From: an uncultured Lachnoclostridium sp.
GTDB lineage: Bacteria; Bacillota; Clostridia; Lachnospirales; Lachnospiraceae
Assembly: GCA_944376715.1 (NCBI GenBank)
Contig: CALWDO010000021.1
Coordinates: 1 to 42,791, forward strand
Direction: 5' to 3'
Length of the DNA stretch: 42,791 nucleotides
Shown piece by piece: positions 26,214 through 35,454 of this stretch; within the stretch, counting starts at the first letter, position 1; each line of letters starts with the position of its first letter. Under the pieces are notes generated by a model. That model was not told where the DNA came from and did no database searches. It worked only from the letters and a program-made list of their open reading frames with translations. The translations under genes and the position numbers were made by a program.

Positions 26214-26278
26214 GCGGTTTTTTGCTGATTTTCTCATGTTTTCCGCATGTTTTTCTCCCCAATCAGATGTACCCGTGG

Positions 26279-26284
26279 TATAAT
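26279..26284 (+). promoter_or_regulatory. Extended -10 of the ABC exporter gene
   Basis: TATAAT preceded by TGG (extended -10), 36 bp before the start at 26321. The -35 region is poor. Confidence 0.5.
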
Positions 26285-26320
26285 TGCCCAGGAAGCTGCA
26301 AGCTGTACAGGGGGAAGCGC

Positions 26321-28087
26321 ATGATGAAAAAAAGAAATACCGGAGAAATCTTCAAAAAATTATATAAGCTGCTGGACCGAAGACAAAAACTTCTTTTCGG
26401 AGTTATATTTATTATCATGGCCGCCTCTGCAGGACTGACACAGTTGACACCAAAGGCAGTAGGATGGCTGACCGACGACCTGCTGGCACAGAATCATGTA
26501 TATTTTGTCCGCCTGATTCCCGTCCTTTTATTTATCCTGGCAGTGAATGTAACCAACGAACTGATCAAGATCCTTCGCCGTCTGATGGTAGAAGATACCG
26601 CGACCCGTACAGAGAAAAAGGCAAGAAGCATCGTAATCTACTCTCTTTTAAGAGCGCCTCTTTCCTATTTTAAAGAACATATGACAGGAAATATTCACGG
26701 CAGACTGAACCGATGTCTGGAAGGTACCGTGAAACTGGAAAAACTGCTTTTTATGGATTTCGTCCCGGCCATTTTTAACAGCATTGCCGCCGTCCTTGTG
26801 ATCTTTACGACTCTGCCGGTGATCCTGGCATTGCCCATGCTCCTGGTCATTCCTATCGGGATCGCCATTGTTTTGCGTCAGATCCATACGCAGCGGGGTA
26901 TCCGCGTCGATCTGCTAGAGAACAAATCTTCTATGGACGGTTCCATCGTGGAGCTGTTAAACGGCATCGAAGTCATCCGGATTACCGATAGCGTCAATCT
27001 GGAGACCGGACGTTTTAATGAAAAATCCGAGATTCTGAGACACAAAGAAATGCGCCACCACACGCAGATGGCAAAATATGACTGCTTAAAGTTCATCAAT
27101 GAAGCAGTTTTTACGGTTCTCATGATCGGCGTATCCACTTATCTGGCCTCTGTACATGTTATCACCGTCGGCAGTGTGCTGACCGCATATTTGTGTTTCG
27201 CCCAGCTAATCGGTCCTCTTCAGGAATTGCACCGTATTCTGGACGAGCTGTCCGAATGTCTGGTACTGGCGGAAGATTTCTTCCGTATGGCGGAACTTCC
27301 GGCTGATTTTTCCTATTCCACACTTCCTGACAACTCCGCGGAAACAGCCGGTTCCAAAGATATCATACAGGTCAGCCATTTTTCCTTTCACTATAAGGGT
27401 GGAAAAGAAGTGTTGAATGACATCAGCCTGAAAATCCCCTGCGGAACCTTCTGGGGCATAGCCGGACCAAGCGGATGCGGAAAGTCCTCATTTATCAAAG
27501 CTATTTGCCGATTGGAACAGGGGGACGGCGATATCCGTATCGACGGAAGAGATATCCGTTCTCTGTCCCGGGAAGAATTATCCTCGCTCATTGCTCTGGT
27601 TCCTCAGAATCCATTTCTGATCGCAGGCACTATATACGAAAATATCTGCTATGGATTGAATCGGGAAGTTTCCTGTTCCGAAGTGGAAGAAGCCGCAAAA
27701 AAAGCCTATATTTATGATTTCATCACAGGACTTTCAGATGGTTTCAGGACTCAGATCTCCGAAGGCGGAACCAATCTGTCCGGAGGACAAAAACAGCGTA
27801 TTGCCATCGCCAGAATATTTCTGCGCAATCCGCGCATCCTGATTCTCGATGAGGCCACATCCGCTCTGGACAATACCTCTGAAAAACATATCCAGGTCGA
27901 GATCGAGCGAATGAAAAACGAGCATGGCACTACCGTTCTCTCTATCGCCCACCGATTGACCACTCTGAAGAACTGTGATCAGATCATTGTCCTGGACCAG
28001 GGGAAAATCGTGCAAACCGGCCGCTATGACCAGCTGGTTAAGACGGCTGGTATTTTCAGCGATATGTACCATGGCAGGCTTAAATAA
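26321..28087 (+). CDS. ABC exporter, fused membrane and ATPase domains
   Basis: A 588-residue half-transporter of the type IV (MsbA/LmrA-like) fold: a membrane domain with about six helices in residues 1-320, then an ATPase domain with Walker A GPSGCGKSS (about 381), Q-loop LVPQNPF, signature LSGGQKQR (about 485), Walker B ILILDEATSAL and H-loop SIAHRLTT. All catalytic residues are present. The frame is open to 25865 over antisense rpsL, but the start is at 26321 (ATGATGAAA), with AGGGGGAA before it. No partner half-transporter is adjacent, so a homodimer is likely. Substrate unknown. It is divergent from the str operon. Confidence 0.93.
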   Translation: MMKKRNTGEIFKKLYKLLDRRQKLLFGVIFIIMAASAGLTQLTPKAVGWLTDDLLAQNHVYFVRLIPVLLFILAVNVTNELIKILRRLMVEDTATRTEKKARSIVIYSLLRAPLSYFKEHMTGNIHGRLNRCLEGTVKLEKLLFMDFVPAIFNSIAAVLVIFTTLPVILALPMLLVIPIGIAIVLRQIHTQRGIRVDLLENKSSMDGSIVELLNGIEVIRITDSVNLETGRFNEKSEILRHKEMRHHTQMAKYDCLKFINEAVFTVLMIGVSTYLASVHVITVGSVLTAYLCFAQLIGPLQELHRILDELSECLVLAEDFFRMAELPADFSYSTLPDNSAETAGSKDIIQVSHFSFHYKGGKEVLNDISLKIPCGTFWGIAGPSGCGKSSFIKAICRLEQGDGDIRIDGRDIRSLSREELSSLIALVPQNPFLIAGTIYENICYGLNREVSCSEVEEAAKKAYIYDFITGLSDGFRTQISEGGTNLSGGQKQRIAIARIFLRNPRILILDEATSALDNTSEKHIQVEIERMKNEHGTTVLSIAHRLTTLKNCDQIIVLDQGKIVQTGRYDQLVKTAGIFSDMYHGRLK

Positions 28088-28124
28088 ACAGGACGTCCTA
28101 TTTCTTATATTTTTCTTAAGTTTC

Positions 28125-28153
28125 TGGACATTCGGGAAATTTGGTGCTATGAT
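28125..28153 (+). promoter_or_regulatory. VanZ gene promoter
   Basis: TGGACA (28125-28130) and TATGAT (28148-28153), 17-nt spacing, with a TGC extension in front of the -10, 31 bp before the start. Confidence 0.6.
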
Positions 28154-28184
28154 AAGCCAAATTTAGGGAAAGGATCGTATATTT

Positions 28185-28718
28185 ATGCTGAAAACATTTT
28201 TAAGAGCGCTTTTGAAGCCTTTTTCCTTCCTTCCGGCGATTATGATGATGTATCTGATCTTTTCTTTTTCTGCCCAGGACGGCACCACATCCGGGAATCT
28301 GAGTTATAAAGTCAGTGAGATCATCGTAGAATCTGCAGACGAAGCCTTCGATCTTAACTGGTCTGATCAGCAGATAAACTATTACATAGAGAAGATCCAT
28401 CACCCGGTCCGTAAGCTGGCTCATATGACTGAATATTTTCTGTTGGCTGTCTCCGTTTCTTTTCCGCTTTATGTGTACGGGGTCCGGGGGCTGTGGCTGC
28501 CGATCCTGGCCGGCGGTTTCTGCGTCGCGTTCGCGGCGCTGGATGAATACCACCAATCCTTTGTAGCCGGGCGCGGCCCTTCCAAGCGGGATGTTGCCAT
28601 CGACAGCATCGGCGTCCTGGCCGGAGTATTGATGGTGCAGTTTGTCTGTTTCATAGGAAGGATGACCATCTTCCGGCCGCTGGCTAAACGAAAGAAAAGA
28701 GAGAGAAAGACGGCATGA
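28185..28718 (+). CDS. VanZ family membrane protein
   Basis: A 177-residue protein with four hydrophobic segments and the VanZ core RKLAHMTEYFLLAV, followed by the acidic DEYHQSFVAGRGPSKRDVAID stretch typical of the family. VanZ proteins give low-level teicoplanin resistance in enterococci, but most chromosomal members have unknown function. Start supported by GGGAAAGGA. It has its own promoter and a terminator, so it appears monocistronic. Confidence 0.93.
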   Translation: MLKTFLRALLKPFSFLPAIMMMYLIFSFSAQDGTTSGNLSYKVSEIIVESADEAFDLNWSDQQINYYIEKIHHPVRKLAHMTEYFLLAVSVSFPLYVYGVRGLWLPILAGGFCVAFAALDEYHQSFVAGRGPSKRDVAIDSIGVLAGVLMVQFVCFIGRMTIFRPLAKRKKRERKTA

Positions 28719-28725
28719 CACGCTT

Positions 28726-28760
28726 AAAGGGGATGCGCTTAATGTGAGCACGTCCCCTTT
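28726..28760 (+). terminator. Terminator after VanZ gene
   Basis: AAAGGGGA (28726-28733) pairs with TCCCCTTT (28753-28760), with T-rich sequence after it. It also precedes the end of the convergent deacetylase gene (stop 28773) and may serve both. Confidence 0.6.
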
Positions 28761-28772
28761 TCTGTTAGTCTT

Positions 28773-29561
28773 TTATAATTTTACATCTTTTCCTGAACAA
28801 ATTTCTACAGACTCTCCATCTTTCCATATCCAGACACTCTGCGCTGACGGATTATACACATATCTGCCATCTGCGGAAACTACCAGGCTTCTCACGGCCG
28901 TGATATACTCTTTAATCTGGATATTGGTGACATACCAGACGTCCCCCTGTCCCGACAATTTTTCACAGACTGCCTCAAATTTCCCCCAGGTTTGTTCCCT
29001 GTCAAATTCAAAACTGTGTCCCCATATATAAAACAGAAGATTCCTTTCATATTCAAAAGGAGCCAGAAAATGTTGGATCATTTCTTCTGTCACCTCATTA
29101 TGATGACAGGTGGGATTCCACATTAAGAAGTCATCCGGCCATCCAAAAGAATGAGTTGATACGACTGTTCTGGCATATTCCAACCCCGAATTTTTTAGAA
29201 TGTCAGAAATATGGCCGGAGGTCTCTCCAAATGGATAAGAAAATCCTCTTACAATTTTTCCGTTCCACTGTTCCAGCATCTTTCTGTCTTCCCAAATCTC
29301 CGCCGTGATCTCTGCTGCTGATTTCTGTAAAAGATAAGGATGCGAAACTGTATGACCTGCTATTTCCATCCCGTCATACAACTCCGGTATCTCTTCTTTT
29401 GTGACATAACCGTCCGTTCCCACAGTTCCCGAATTCAGATGAAAAGTTCCCTTAAGTCCATATTCTTTTAACATACAGATCAGGCGCCGATCAAAAATCT
29501 GTCCATCATCATAACTAAACGTCAGTGCTTTCTTCTTGCCTTCCGGAAACGCTACATCCAT
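28773..29561 (-). CDS. Polysaccharide deacetylase (CE4, NodB domain)
   Basis: A 262-residue metal-dependent deacetylase. Motif 1 SYDDG gives catalytic base D17 and metal ligand D18; motif 2 HTVSH gives metal ligands H69 and H73; a later RGFSYPFGE matches motif 3. There is no signal peptide, so it should act in the cytoplasm. CE4 enzymes remove N- or O-acetyl groups from chitin, peptidoglycan or xylan-type sugars. Last gene of the glycan operon: its start lies 10 bp inside the serine hydrolase gene, with GGAAGGAG as ribosome binding site. Probably removes acetyl groups from imported oligosaccharides; inferred from context. Confidence 0.88.
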   Translation of the reverse strand: MDVAFPEGKKKALTFSYDDGQIFDRRLICMLKEYGLKGTFHLNSGTVGTDGYVTKEEIPELYDGMEIAGHTVSHPYLLQKSAAEITAEIWEDRKMLEQWNGKIVRGFSYPFGETSGHISDILKNSGLEYARTVVSTHSFGWPDDFLMWNPTCHHNEVTEEMIQHFLAPFEYERNLLFYIWGHSFEFDREQTWGKFEAVCEKLSGQGDVWYVTNIQIKEYITAVRSLVVSADGRYVYNPSAQSVWIWKDGESVEICSGKDVKL

Positions 29562-30727
29562 TCTGTATCTGCTCCTTCCCAGGCAGCATATATAATTTGC
29601 CGGAATTTTCTCCGGAAAGTATAATCCGCCCCTTCAGAAATCTGTTGAAAGTAAACGCATGCCAATCCTCTCGAAGGACATACGAAAAAATCATTGCCCA
29701 AAAGGCCATCCCAGCCATATTCCCCTAAGGCACCTATTCCTCCTGTAGGCGGAACTTCTTCCAGATGACGCAGAAGGCTTCCATAATTATATCCTTCCAT
29801 ACCGTCAAAGTAAATGGATGCCTTCTGTCTTTTATCAAGAGCAGGTAATTCCATAGCTCTCACGCTGGCTTCACTTAAGATTCTCCGGCCTCGATAGCAT
29901 CCCCGATTCAAAAGCATTTGTACCAGATGACAATAATCCTCCATCGTCGCATACAATCCACTTCCCGCTGCCAAAAAAGGCGGCTGTTTCCAAGGTTCCC
30001 GCAAAAAAAGTTCCTTCATTCGTTTCTCACTTATTGGATGCAGTTGACCATTACTCCGAGTATAGATACAAGCCAGATGCTTCACATCTTGTTCCGTGAT
30101 TTTGAAACCCGTATGCTTCATTTCAAGAGGTTCAAATAGTTCCTCTCTGAAAAAATCATCTAAATCTTTCCCACTTACGGTCTCAATGACTGCTCCCAGA
30201 ATATCTGCGGAAATACCGTAATGCCACTCTGTTCCTGGCTGAAACAGTAAAGGTGTCTCCGCTATTGCACGAAGAATTTCTTCTTTTTTTACTGCTCCAC
30301 CCCGATCATACCTCTCTGTCAATACAGAAATCTTTTTTCCCATGATCTCTCCGGAATATGTGCCGTCACCAGGATAAGCCAATCCGGAAACCATATCTGC
30401 CAGATCCCTCAGCTGCACTTCTCTTTCCAGAGGCACACACATCTTTCCATTCCAAACCTTCTGTTCCCGAAAACATGGGAGAAAATCACTGACCGGCTGA
30501 CTTAATGTTAACTTTCCTCGTTCTACCAAAAGATATAAGGCGCAGGCCGTGACAGGCTTCGTCATAGAAAACAAACGGTAAATTGTATTTTCATCATAAT
30601 CACCCAGATATTCTGTCTGCACAGTTCCCTCTTTCGAGAGAACTGTACAAGCGGCATCTTTCAATTTCCCTTCGACCAAATATTCCTGAAACAATTCTTG
30701 TATGTACTTCAAATGCTCATTTCTCAT
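29552..30727 (-). CDS. Serine hydrolase, beta-lactamase class C family
   Basis: A 391-residue cytoplasmic protein of the class C beta-lactamase-like family. The SxxK motif is SMTK (S54, K57) and the second-motif Tyr is Y170 in EWHYGIS, a pattern more common in esterases than in true lactamases. No signal peptide is visible, which also argues against a role in antibiotic resistance. The gene overlaps the GH3 glycosidase gene by 11 bp and the deacetylase by 10 bp, so the three are translationally coupled. It probably acts as a carbohydrate esterase on the same imported glycan; the exact substrate is not known. Confidence 0.85.
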   Translation of the reverse strand: MRNEHLKYIQELFQEYLVEGKLKDAACTVLSKEGTVQTEYLGDYDENTIYRLFSMTKPVTACALYLLVERGKLTLSQPVSDFLPCFREQKVWNGKMCVPLEREVQLRDLADMVSGLAYPGDGTYSGEIMGKKISVLTERYDRGGAVKKEEILRAIAETPLLFQPGTEWHYGISADILGAVIETVSGKDLDDFFREELFEPLEMKHTGFKITEQDVKHLACIYTRSNGQLHPISEKRMKELFLREPWKQPPFLAAGSGLYATMEDYCHLVQMLLNRGCYRGRRILSEASVRAMELPALDKRQKASIYFDGMEGYNYGSLLRHLEEVPPTGGIGALGEYGWDGLLGNDFFVCPSRGLACVYFQQISEGADYTFRRKFRQIIYAAWEGADTEWM

Positions 30728-32831
30728 CCTGGCGCTCCATCTCCAGTTTCCAAACTTTGTCTCCCGTCAGCGCGCAGCTCTGTGGATCGGGTTGATGAAA
30801 ACCAATATAAAATCTAAAATGCTTTCCATCCTCAAACCGCCGGCCATTCTCATCAACAACGGTGAAATCTCTCGCCTCTATCGGCATTTCCAATGTTTTC
30901 TCCTGACCCGGTTCTGTAAAAATTCTTTGAAATCCACAAAGGTGATAATTTTCCTCCGCATAAGGAGAGTCCAGGTTTTTAATGTAGATCTGAAGAACCT
31001 CATCTGTGGCTGTGTCTCCGACATTTTTTACAGTTGTGCGTATACACAGCCCATCCGCTCCATATACTGCCTCAGCCGCACTTACGGAAACTTTCCCATA
31101 TGTCAGTCCATAGCCAAATGGATAAAGCGCTTCCTCCTGCCTCATATAACGATAAGTTCGATTCTTCATGGAATAATCCTCAAAATCTGGAAGAGAATCC
31201 AGGCTCCGATAAAAAGTTATAGGCAGCTTGCCTGAAGGAGATTTTTTCCCAAATAATATGTCGGCCACACTTTTTCCTCCTTGTGCGCCGGGATACCAAA
31301 GCTGCAGGATTGCATCGCAGTGTTTCTCCGCATAACAAAGATCCAACGCACTGCCAGATGATATACACAGGATCACAGGTTTTCCTATTTTCACAACCTC
31401 TTCCATAAGTTCTCTCTGAACTTTCGGCAGCTGGAGATCTTCTTTATCACCCGATGCATACGCATTTCCTTCATCACCCTCTTCACCTTCTAACAGTTCG
31501 TTCAAACCAAGATTCAAGATTACCACATCACTGTGCTTTGCCACAATGCGCGCCTCCGACAACCTGTCCTGTCTCCAGGCTAATACCTCTGTCCTGTCCT
31601 TCTCTATATGGCAGCCTACCGAATACAGGATTCTCATATCATCCCCCGCTTCCCGGCGAATTCCCTCAAGCAGCGTAACATATTCTGAAGCCGTACCATG
31701 GTAATTGCCAATCAGCGCTGTCCTGCTTCCCGCATTTGGCCCTATAACTCCAATAGTTTTTATCTTGGATTTATCCAAAGGCAAAATTCCCGTATTTTTC
31801 AAAAGAACAATACCTTTTGCCGCCATCTCTTCTGCCGTCTCCAGATGCTCTTTACACTCTACTACTTCATATGGAATTTTGTTATACTCATTATCTGGAT
31901 CAAACATACCCAGCATAAACCGGGTAGTCATCAGGCGTTCCGCCGCCTGGGTAATTTGTTCCTCTGTTACCAATCCCTGCTCATATGCCTGGAGAATTCT
32001 CAGATATGTATTTCCGCAGTTCAGATCGCATCCGGCATCAAGTGCCATGGCAGCCGATTCCACTGGCGTTTTTGTAACCATATGTCCTTCATGGAAATCT
32101 TTAATTGCCCAACAATCTGATACGAAATGCCCCTGGAATCCCCATCTTTCCCTGAGGTTATGCTGTATCAGCGTCTTGCTTCCACAGCACGGCTCTCCAT
32201 TCGTCCTATTGTAAGCTCCCATGACTGATTCTACATCCGCTTCTTTTACAAGAGCTTCAAAAGCCGGAAAATAGGTCTCTTCCATATCTTTCGGTGTTGC
32301 TTTTGCGTCAAATTCATGGCGGAGTGCTTCCGGTCCCGAATGTACTACGTAATGTTTGGCACATGCTGCCGTTTTCAGATACTTTCCGTTTCCTTGAAGG
32401 CCACGTACAAAAGACTTCCCTAGTTCTTTGGTCAGGTATGGATCCTCTCCGTAGGTCTCCTGTCCCCTTCCCCAACGGGGATCACGAAAGATATTGATAT
32501 TAGGGCTCCAAAGTGTCAGTCCTTTATAGATGTCCCTGTCTCCCTCTGCGGAATAAGCGTTGTACTTGGCCCGGCATTCCGTTGCGATCTGATCTGCCAC
32601 TTTCTGTATCAGTTCTCGGTCAAAAGCAGCCGCCAGACCGATTGCCTGCGGATAGATGGTTGCAGTACCCGCCCTGGCAACTCCATGAAGCCCTTCGCTC
32701 CACCAATTATAGGCAGGAATCCCCAACCTTTCAACCGCAGGAGCATCATATTTTAACTGGGCAGCTTTTTCTTCCAGAGTCATCTGCGCTACAAGTTCTT
32801 TTGCCCTCTTTCTTGCTTCTTCTCTTTGCAT
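30717..32831 (-). CDS. Glycoside hydrolase family 3, xylosidase-like
   Basis: A 704-residue intracellular enzyme without a signal peptide. The N-terminal barrel contains NWWSEGLHGVAR and SPNINIFRDPRWGRGQE, features of the beta-xylosidase/arabinofuranosidase branch of GH3; the nucleophile is D239 in FVSDCWA. The second, alpha/beta sandwich domain has the acid/base region near residues 440-455, and a fibronectin-III-like domain ends the protein. Full length for the family. It is 42 bp downstream of the importer permease gene and overlaps the next gene. It likely splits short xylo- or gluco-oligosaccharides brought in by the transporter; substrate assignment is inference. Confidence 0.9.
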   Translation of the reverse strand: MQREEARKRAKELVAQMTLEEKAAQLKYDAPAVERLGIPAYNWWSEGLHGVARAGTATIYPQAIGLAAAFDRELIQKVADQIATECRAKYNAYSAEGDRDIYKGLTLWSPNINIFRDPRWGRGQETYGEDPYLTKELGKSFVRGLQGNGKYLKTAACAKHYVVHSGPEALRHEFDAKATPKDMEETYFPAFEALVKEADVESVMGAYNRTNGEPCCGSKTLIQHNLRERWGFQGHFVSDCWAIKDFHEGHMVTKTPVESAAMALDAGCDLNCGNTYLRILQAYEQGLVTEEQITQAAERLMTTRFMLGMFDPDNEYNKIPYEVVECKEHLETAEEMAAKGIVLLKNTGILPLDKSKIKTIGVIGPNAGSRTALIGNYHGTASEYVTLLEGIRREAGDDMRILYSVGCHIEKDRTEVLAWRQDRLSEARIVAKHSDVVILNLGLNELLEGEEGDEGNAYASGDKEDLQLPKVQRELMEEVVKIGKPVILCISSGSALDLCYAEKHCDAILQLWYPGAQGGKSVADILFGKKSPSGKLPITFYRSLDSLPDFEDYSMKNRTYRYMRQEEALYPFGYGLTYGKVSVSAAEAVYGADGLCIRTTVKNVGDTATDEVLQIYIKNLDSPYAEENYHLCGFQRIFTEPGQEKTLEMPIEARDFTVVDENGRRFEDGKHFRFYIGFHQPDPQSCALTGDKVWKLEMERQDEK

Positions 32832-32873
32832 CTCAAGTGCCTCTGCTTTCCCTCTTTTTATTAAGACTGCCTG

Positions 32874-33851
32874 TCAAGCCGCCTTTGCTTTTGATTTTTT
32901 AATTTTATCTTTCTGATTCAGCTGGAATACGTCCACGCCAATCGTCGCCAGCATGATCACGCCCTTTGCAATAAACTGATAGTAAACGTCCAGTCCGGCC
33001 AACTGCATACCATTTGTCAAAATAGCAAGAATCAACACACCTGCGACAACACCCGACATCTTTCCTTCGCCGCCGCGGACGCTTACGCCGCCCAGAAGGA
33101 CTGCTGTGATAATTGTAAATTCCAGGCCTGCTCCTGTATTTGCCTGAATAGCACCTAGACGGCTGCACATAAAGGTTGCTGCCAATCCTACCATTCCTCC
33201 GGCAATCGCCGCGATTAACATCTTCATTTTGAATACGCTGATTCCCGCCAGCCTGGCCGCCTCGGAATTTCCTCCAATTGCGAACACATAACGACCCATA
33301 TAAGTTTTATTCAGGACAAAGCTTGCCAGGATCACCAATACAACCATTACAATAATCGGGATCGGAATAGCTCCTACATATCCCTGGCCGATAAATTTAT
33401 AGTCCTCCGGCAGATTGCTGATTGTCTTAGACTGTGTCAGTACAAACGCAATACCCTGAAAAATCGTCATGGTCCCGATGGTCACCATCATTAGCTGAAG
33501 TTTAAAATAATGAGCGATCAACATCGTGATACATTCAAAAATAATCCCCAGCAGGACGCCAGAGACCAGGATCACCGGCGCCGGAAGATGCAGGTTTACT
33601 CCCATCATAGCGCACAAAACGGAGAGCAGCGAGATATGATATCCGACGGCAATGTCAATCTCACCGGCCATCATAACGAAAGCGATTCCCAGCGCTGAAA
33701 TAATAATATATACATTCTGGTTTAAAATATTGATAATATTCCTAAATGTGAAAAAATTTGGTGATAAGAATGAAAAGATAATCGCTATGACAATCAAAAG
33801 CACCCATGTCATATTATCCCGAAAGAATTTACTGATTGTTTTTTTATTCAT
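32874..33851 (-). CDS. Ribose-type ABC permease (RbsC family)
   Basis: A 325-residue permease with eight to ten hydrophobic segments of the BPD_transp_2 family. Typical stretches are GIAFVMMAGEIDIAVG near residue 55-70 and the cytoplasmic loop GGNSEAARLAGI (about 194-205), the equivalent of the EAA loop. Forms the channel of the importer with the ATPase encoded 22 bp upstream and the binding protein. The C-terminus is Lys-rich. Start supported by GGAAAGG at a slightly long distance. Confidence 0.93.
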   Translation of the reverse strand: MNKKTISKFFRDNMTWVLLIVIAIIFSFLSPNFFTFRNIINILNQNVYIIISALGIAFVMMAGEIDIAVGYHISLLSVLCAMMGVNLHLPAPVILVSGVLLGIIFECITMLIAHYFKLQLMMVTIGTMTIFQGIAFVLTQSKTISNLPEDYKFIGQGYVGAIPIPIIVMVVLVILASFVLNKTYMGRYVFAIGGNSEAARLAGISVFKMKMLIAAIAGGMVGLAATFMCSRLGAIQANTGAGLEFTIITAVLLGGVSVRGGEGKMSGVVAGVLILAILTNGMQLAGLDVYYQFIAKGVIMLATIGVDVFQLNQKDKIKKSKAKAA

Positions 33852-33873
33852 CTTCGTACTCTGCCTTTCCTAT

Positions 33874-35358
33874 TTATATGCCAGAGGCCATTTCCAGGAT
33901 CCTCGTCTGGTCGAACTCATTTTTTTGGAGTTCTCCGGTAATACGTCCTTCATTCATAACCAGAATCCGGTCGCTCATGCCCATCAACTCCTCCATCTCG
34001 GAAGAGATCATGATAATAGATACCCCCTGACTTATCAGTTCGTTCATCAGCTGATAAATCTCCTGTTTGGCCCCCACATCTATTCCACGAGTAGGTTCGT
34101 CAAAAATTATGATATCTGTATTTGCCACCAGGGTCTTTGCCACGACTACTTTCTGTTGGTTACCTCCGCTCAGGTTCTTTACGTACTGAGTTATAGAAGG
34201 AGTCTTGATGCTCAGTTTCTCAATATATTCTTCACTGACCGACTCGATCTTCTTTTTAGACATTACGACACCCTTTGACAATCCTGGAAGATTTGAAATA
34301 CTGATATTCCAGTCTACAGGAAAATTCAGGAAACATCCTTCGTTTTTCCGGTCTTCGGGAATATAGCCGATTCCCAGGGCAATCGCGTGCTTCGGACTTC
34401 CGATATGCACTTTTTTACCTTTGACCCATATTTCACCAGATGTCATCTTTGCGGCCCCATAGATCACTTTGGCAAGTTCTGTCCGTCCGGCTCCAATCAA
34501 TCCTGCCAGTCCCAGGACTTCGCCCTTTTTCAACTGAAAACTGATGTCAAAATCCCCGTTTCCACAGAGATCTTTCACTTCCATGACAGTATCTCCTATT
34601 ACGGTATTTCTGGACGGATAACTCTCCGTCAATTCTCTGCCGACCATCATAGTGATCAGATGCTTCCGGTCAACTTCACCGATATCTTTCGTGCCTATAT
34701 ATTTACCGTCCCTGAGAATAGAGACTCTGTCAGATAACTCAAATACTTCTTCCATTCTGTGGGAAATGTAGATAATTGTTACTTTCTTTTCTTTCAGTTT
34801 ATGGATAATAGAAAAAAGCGTTTTTACGTCTGCAACAGAAATTGAAGCAGACGGTTCATCCATAATCATGATCTTGACCTTCTTCGTGAGTGCTTTCGCG
34901 ATCTCCACCAGCTGTTGCTTTCCGGGAGTCAGCTCGCTGACCATCACGTCCAGGTCAATATCCACTCCAAATTCATCAAAAATTTCTTTTGCCCGTCTAT
35001 GCATTTCCTTAAAGTCCGGCATCATTTTCCCGCCGACTTTCTGCCCGAGAAATATATTTTCCACTACGGACATCGTAGGAACCAGCGTGAATTCCTGATA
35101 AATTACACTGATTCCCTTATCTCTGGCCAGCGCCGGAGTCATATGGCGAATAACTTCCCCATCTATCTCAATCGTTCCTTCACCAGGATCCGGTTGGATC
35201 GCCCCGCTGATAATCTTAATCATTGTTGATTTCCCGGCGCCATTCTCACCCATAACAGAATGAATTTCTCCTTCTTTAAATTCCATGGAAATATCCTGAA
35301 GCGCCTTTACACCGGGATATGTTTTACTGATATCAGTCAGTTTTAAAATTGTTTTCAT
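33874..35358 (-). CDS. Ribose-type ABC ATPase (RbsA family, two ATPase domains)
   Basis: A 494-residue protein with two tandem ATPase domains, the mark of CUT2 (ribose, xylose, galactose) importers. Domain 1 has Walker A GENGAGKST and a signature-like LTPGKQQLVEIA; domain 2 has a degenerate P-loop GLIGAGRTEL, LSGGNQQKVV as signature and Walker B IIIFDEPTRGID. Degeneration of one site is normal in this family. The start ATG has GGTGGAG before it. It lies 96 bp after the binding-protein gene, across a stem-loop. Confidence 0.94.
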   Translation of the reverse strand: MKTILKLTDISKTYPGVKALQDISMEFKEGEIHSVMGENGAGKSTMIKIISGAIQPDPGEGTIEIDGEVIRHMTPALARDKGISVIYQEFTLVPTMSVVENIFLGQKVGGKMMPDFKEMHRRAKEIFDEFGVDIDLDVMVSELTPGKQQLVEIAKALTKKVKIMIMDEPSASISVADVKTLFSIIHKLKEKKVTIIYISHRMEEVFELSDRVSILRDGKYIGTKDIGEVDRKHLITMMVGRELTESYPSRNTVIGDTVMEVKDLCGNGDFDISFQLKKGEVLGLAGLIGAGRTELAKVIYGAAKMTSGEIWVKGKKVHIGSPKHAIALGIGYIPEDRKNEGCFLNFPVDWNISISNLPGLSKGVVMSKKKIESVSEEYIEKLSIKTPSITQYVKNLSGGNQQKVVVAKTLVANTDIIIFDEPTRGIDVGAKQEIYQLMNELISQGVSIIMISSEMEELMGMSDRILVMNEGRITGELQKNEFDQTRILEMASGI

Positions 35359-35378
35359 CGATTCTCCACCTTATCAAC

Positions 35379-35408
35379 GAAAGGCTGCCACCGAAGCAGC
35401 AGCCTTTC
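35379..35408 (-). promoter_or_regulatory. Intercistronic stem-loop between binding protein and ATPase
   Basis: A perfect 10-bp inverted repeat, GAAAGGCTGC (35379-35388) and GCAGCCTTTC (35399-35408), without a T-run. Such hairpins commonly protect the upstream binding-protein message and lower expression of the genes after it. Confidence 0.65.
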
Positions 35409-35454
35409 ACGCCTTATTCCACTGGGTTTTTTCCACAGCAGTTTCCCGTACGAT

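Noticed and set aside
25865-26320. N-terminal extension of the ABC exporter frame
   Set aside because: It runs antisense across rpsL and its promoter; the clear start is at 26321.
29552-30727. Antibiotic resistance beta-lactamase
   Set aside because: No signal peptide, esterase-like second motif, and located in a glycan operon; therefore called a serine hydrolase/esterase.
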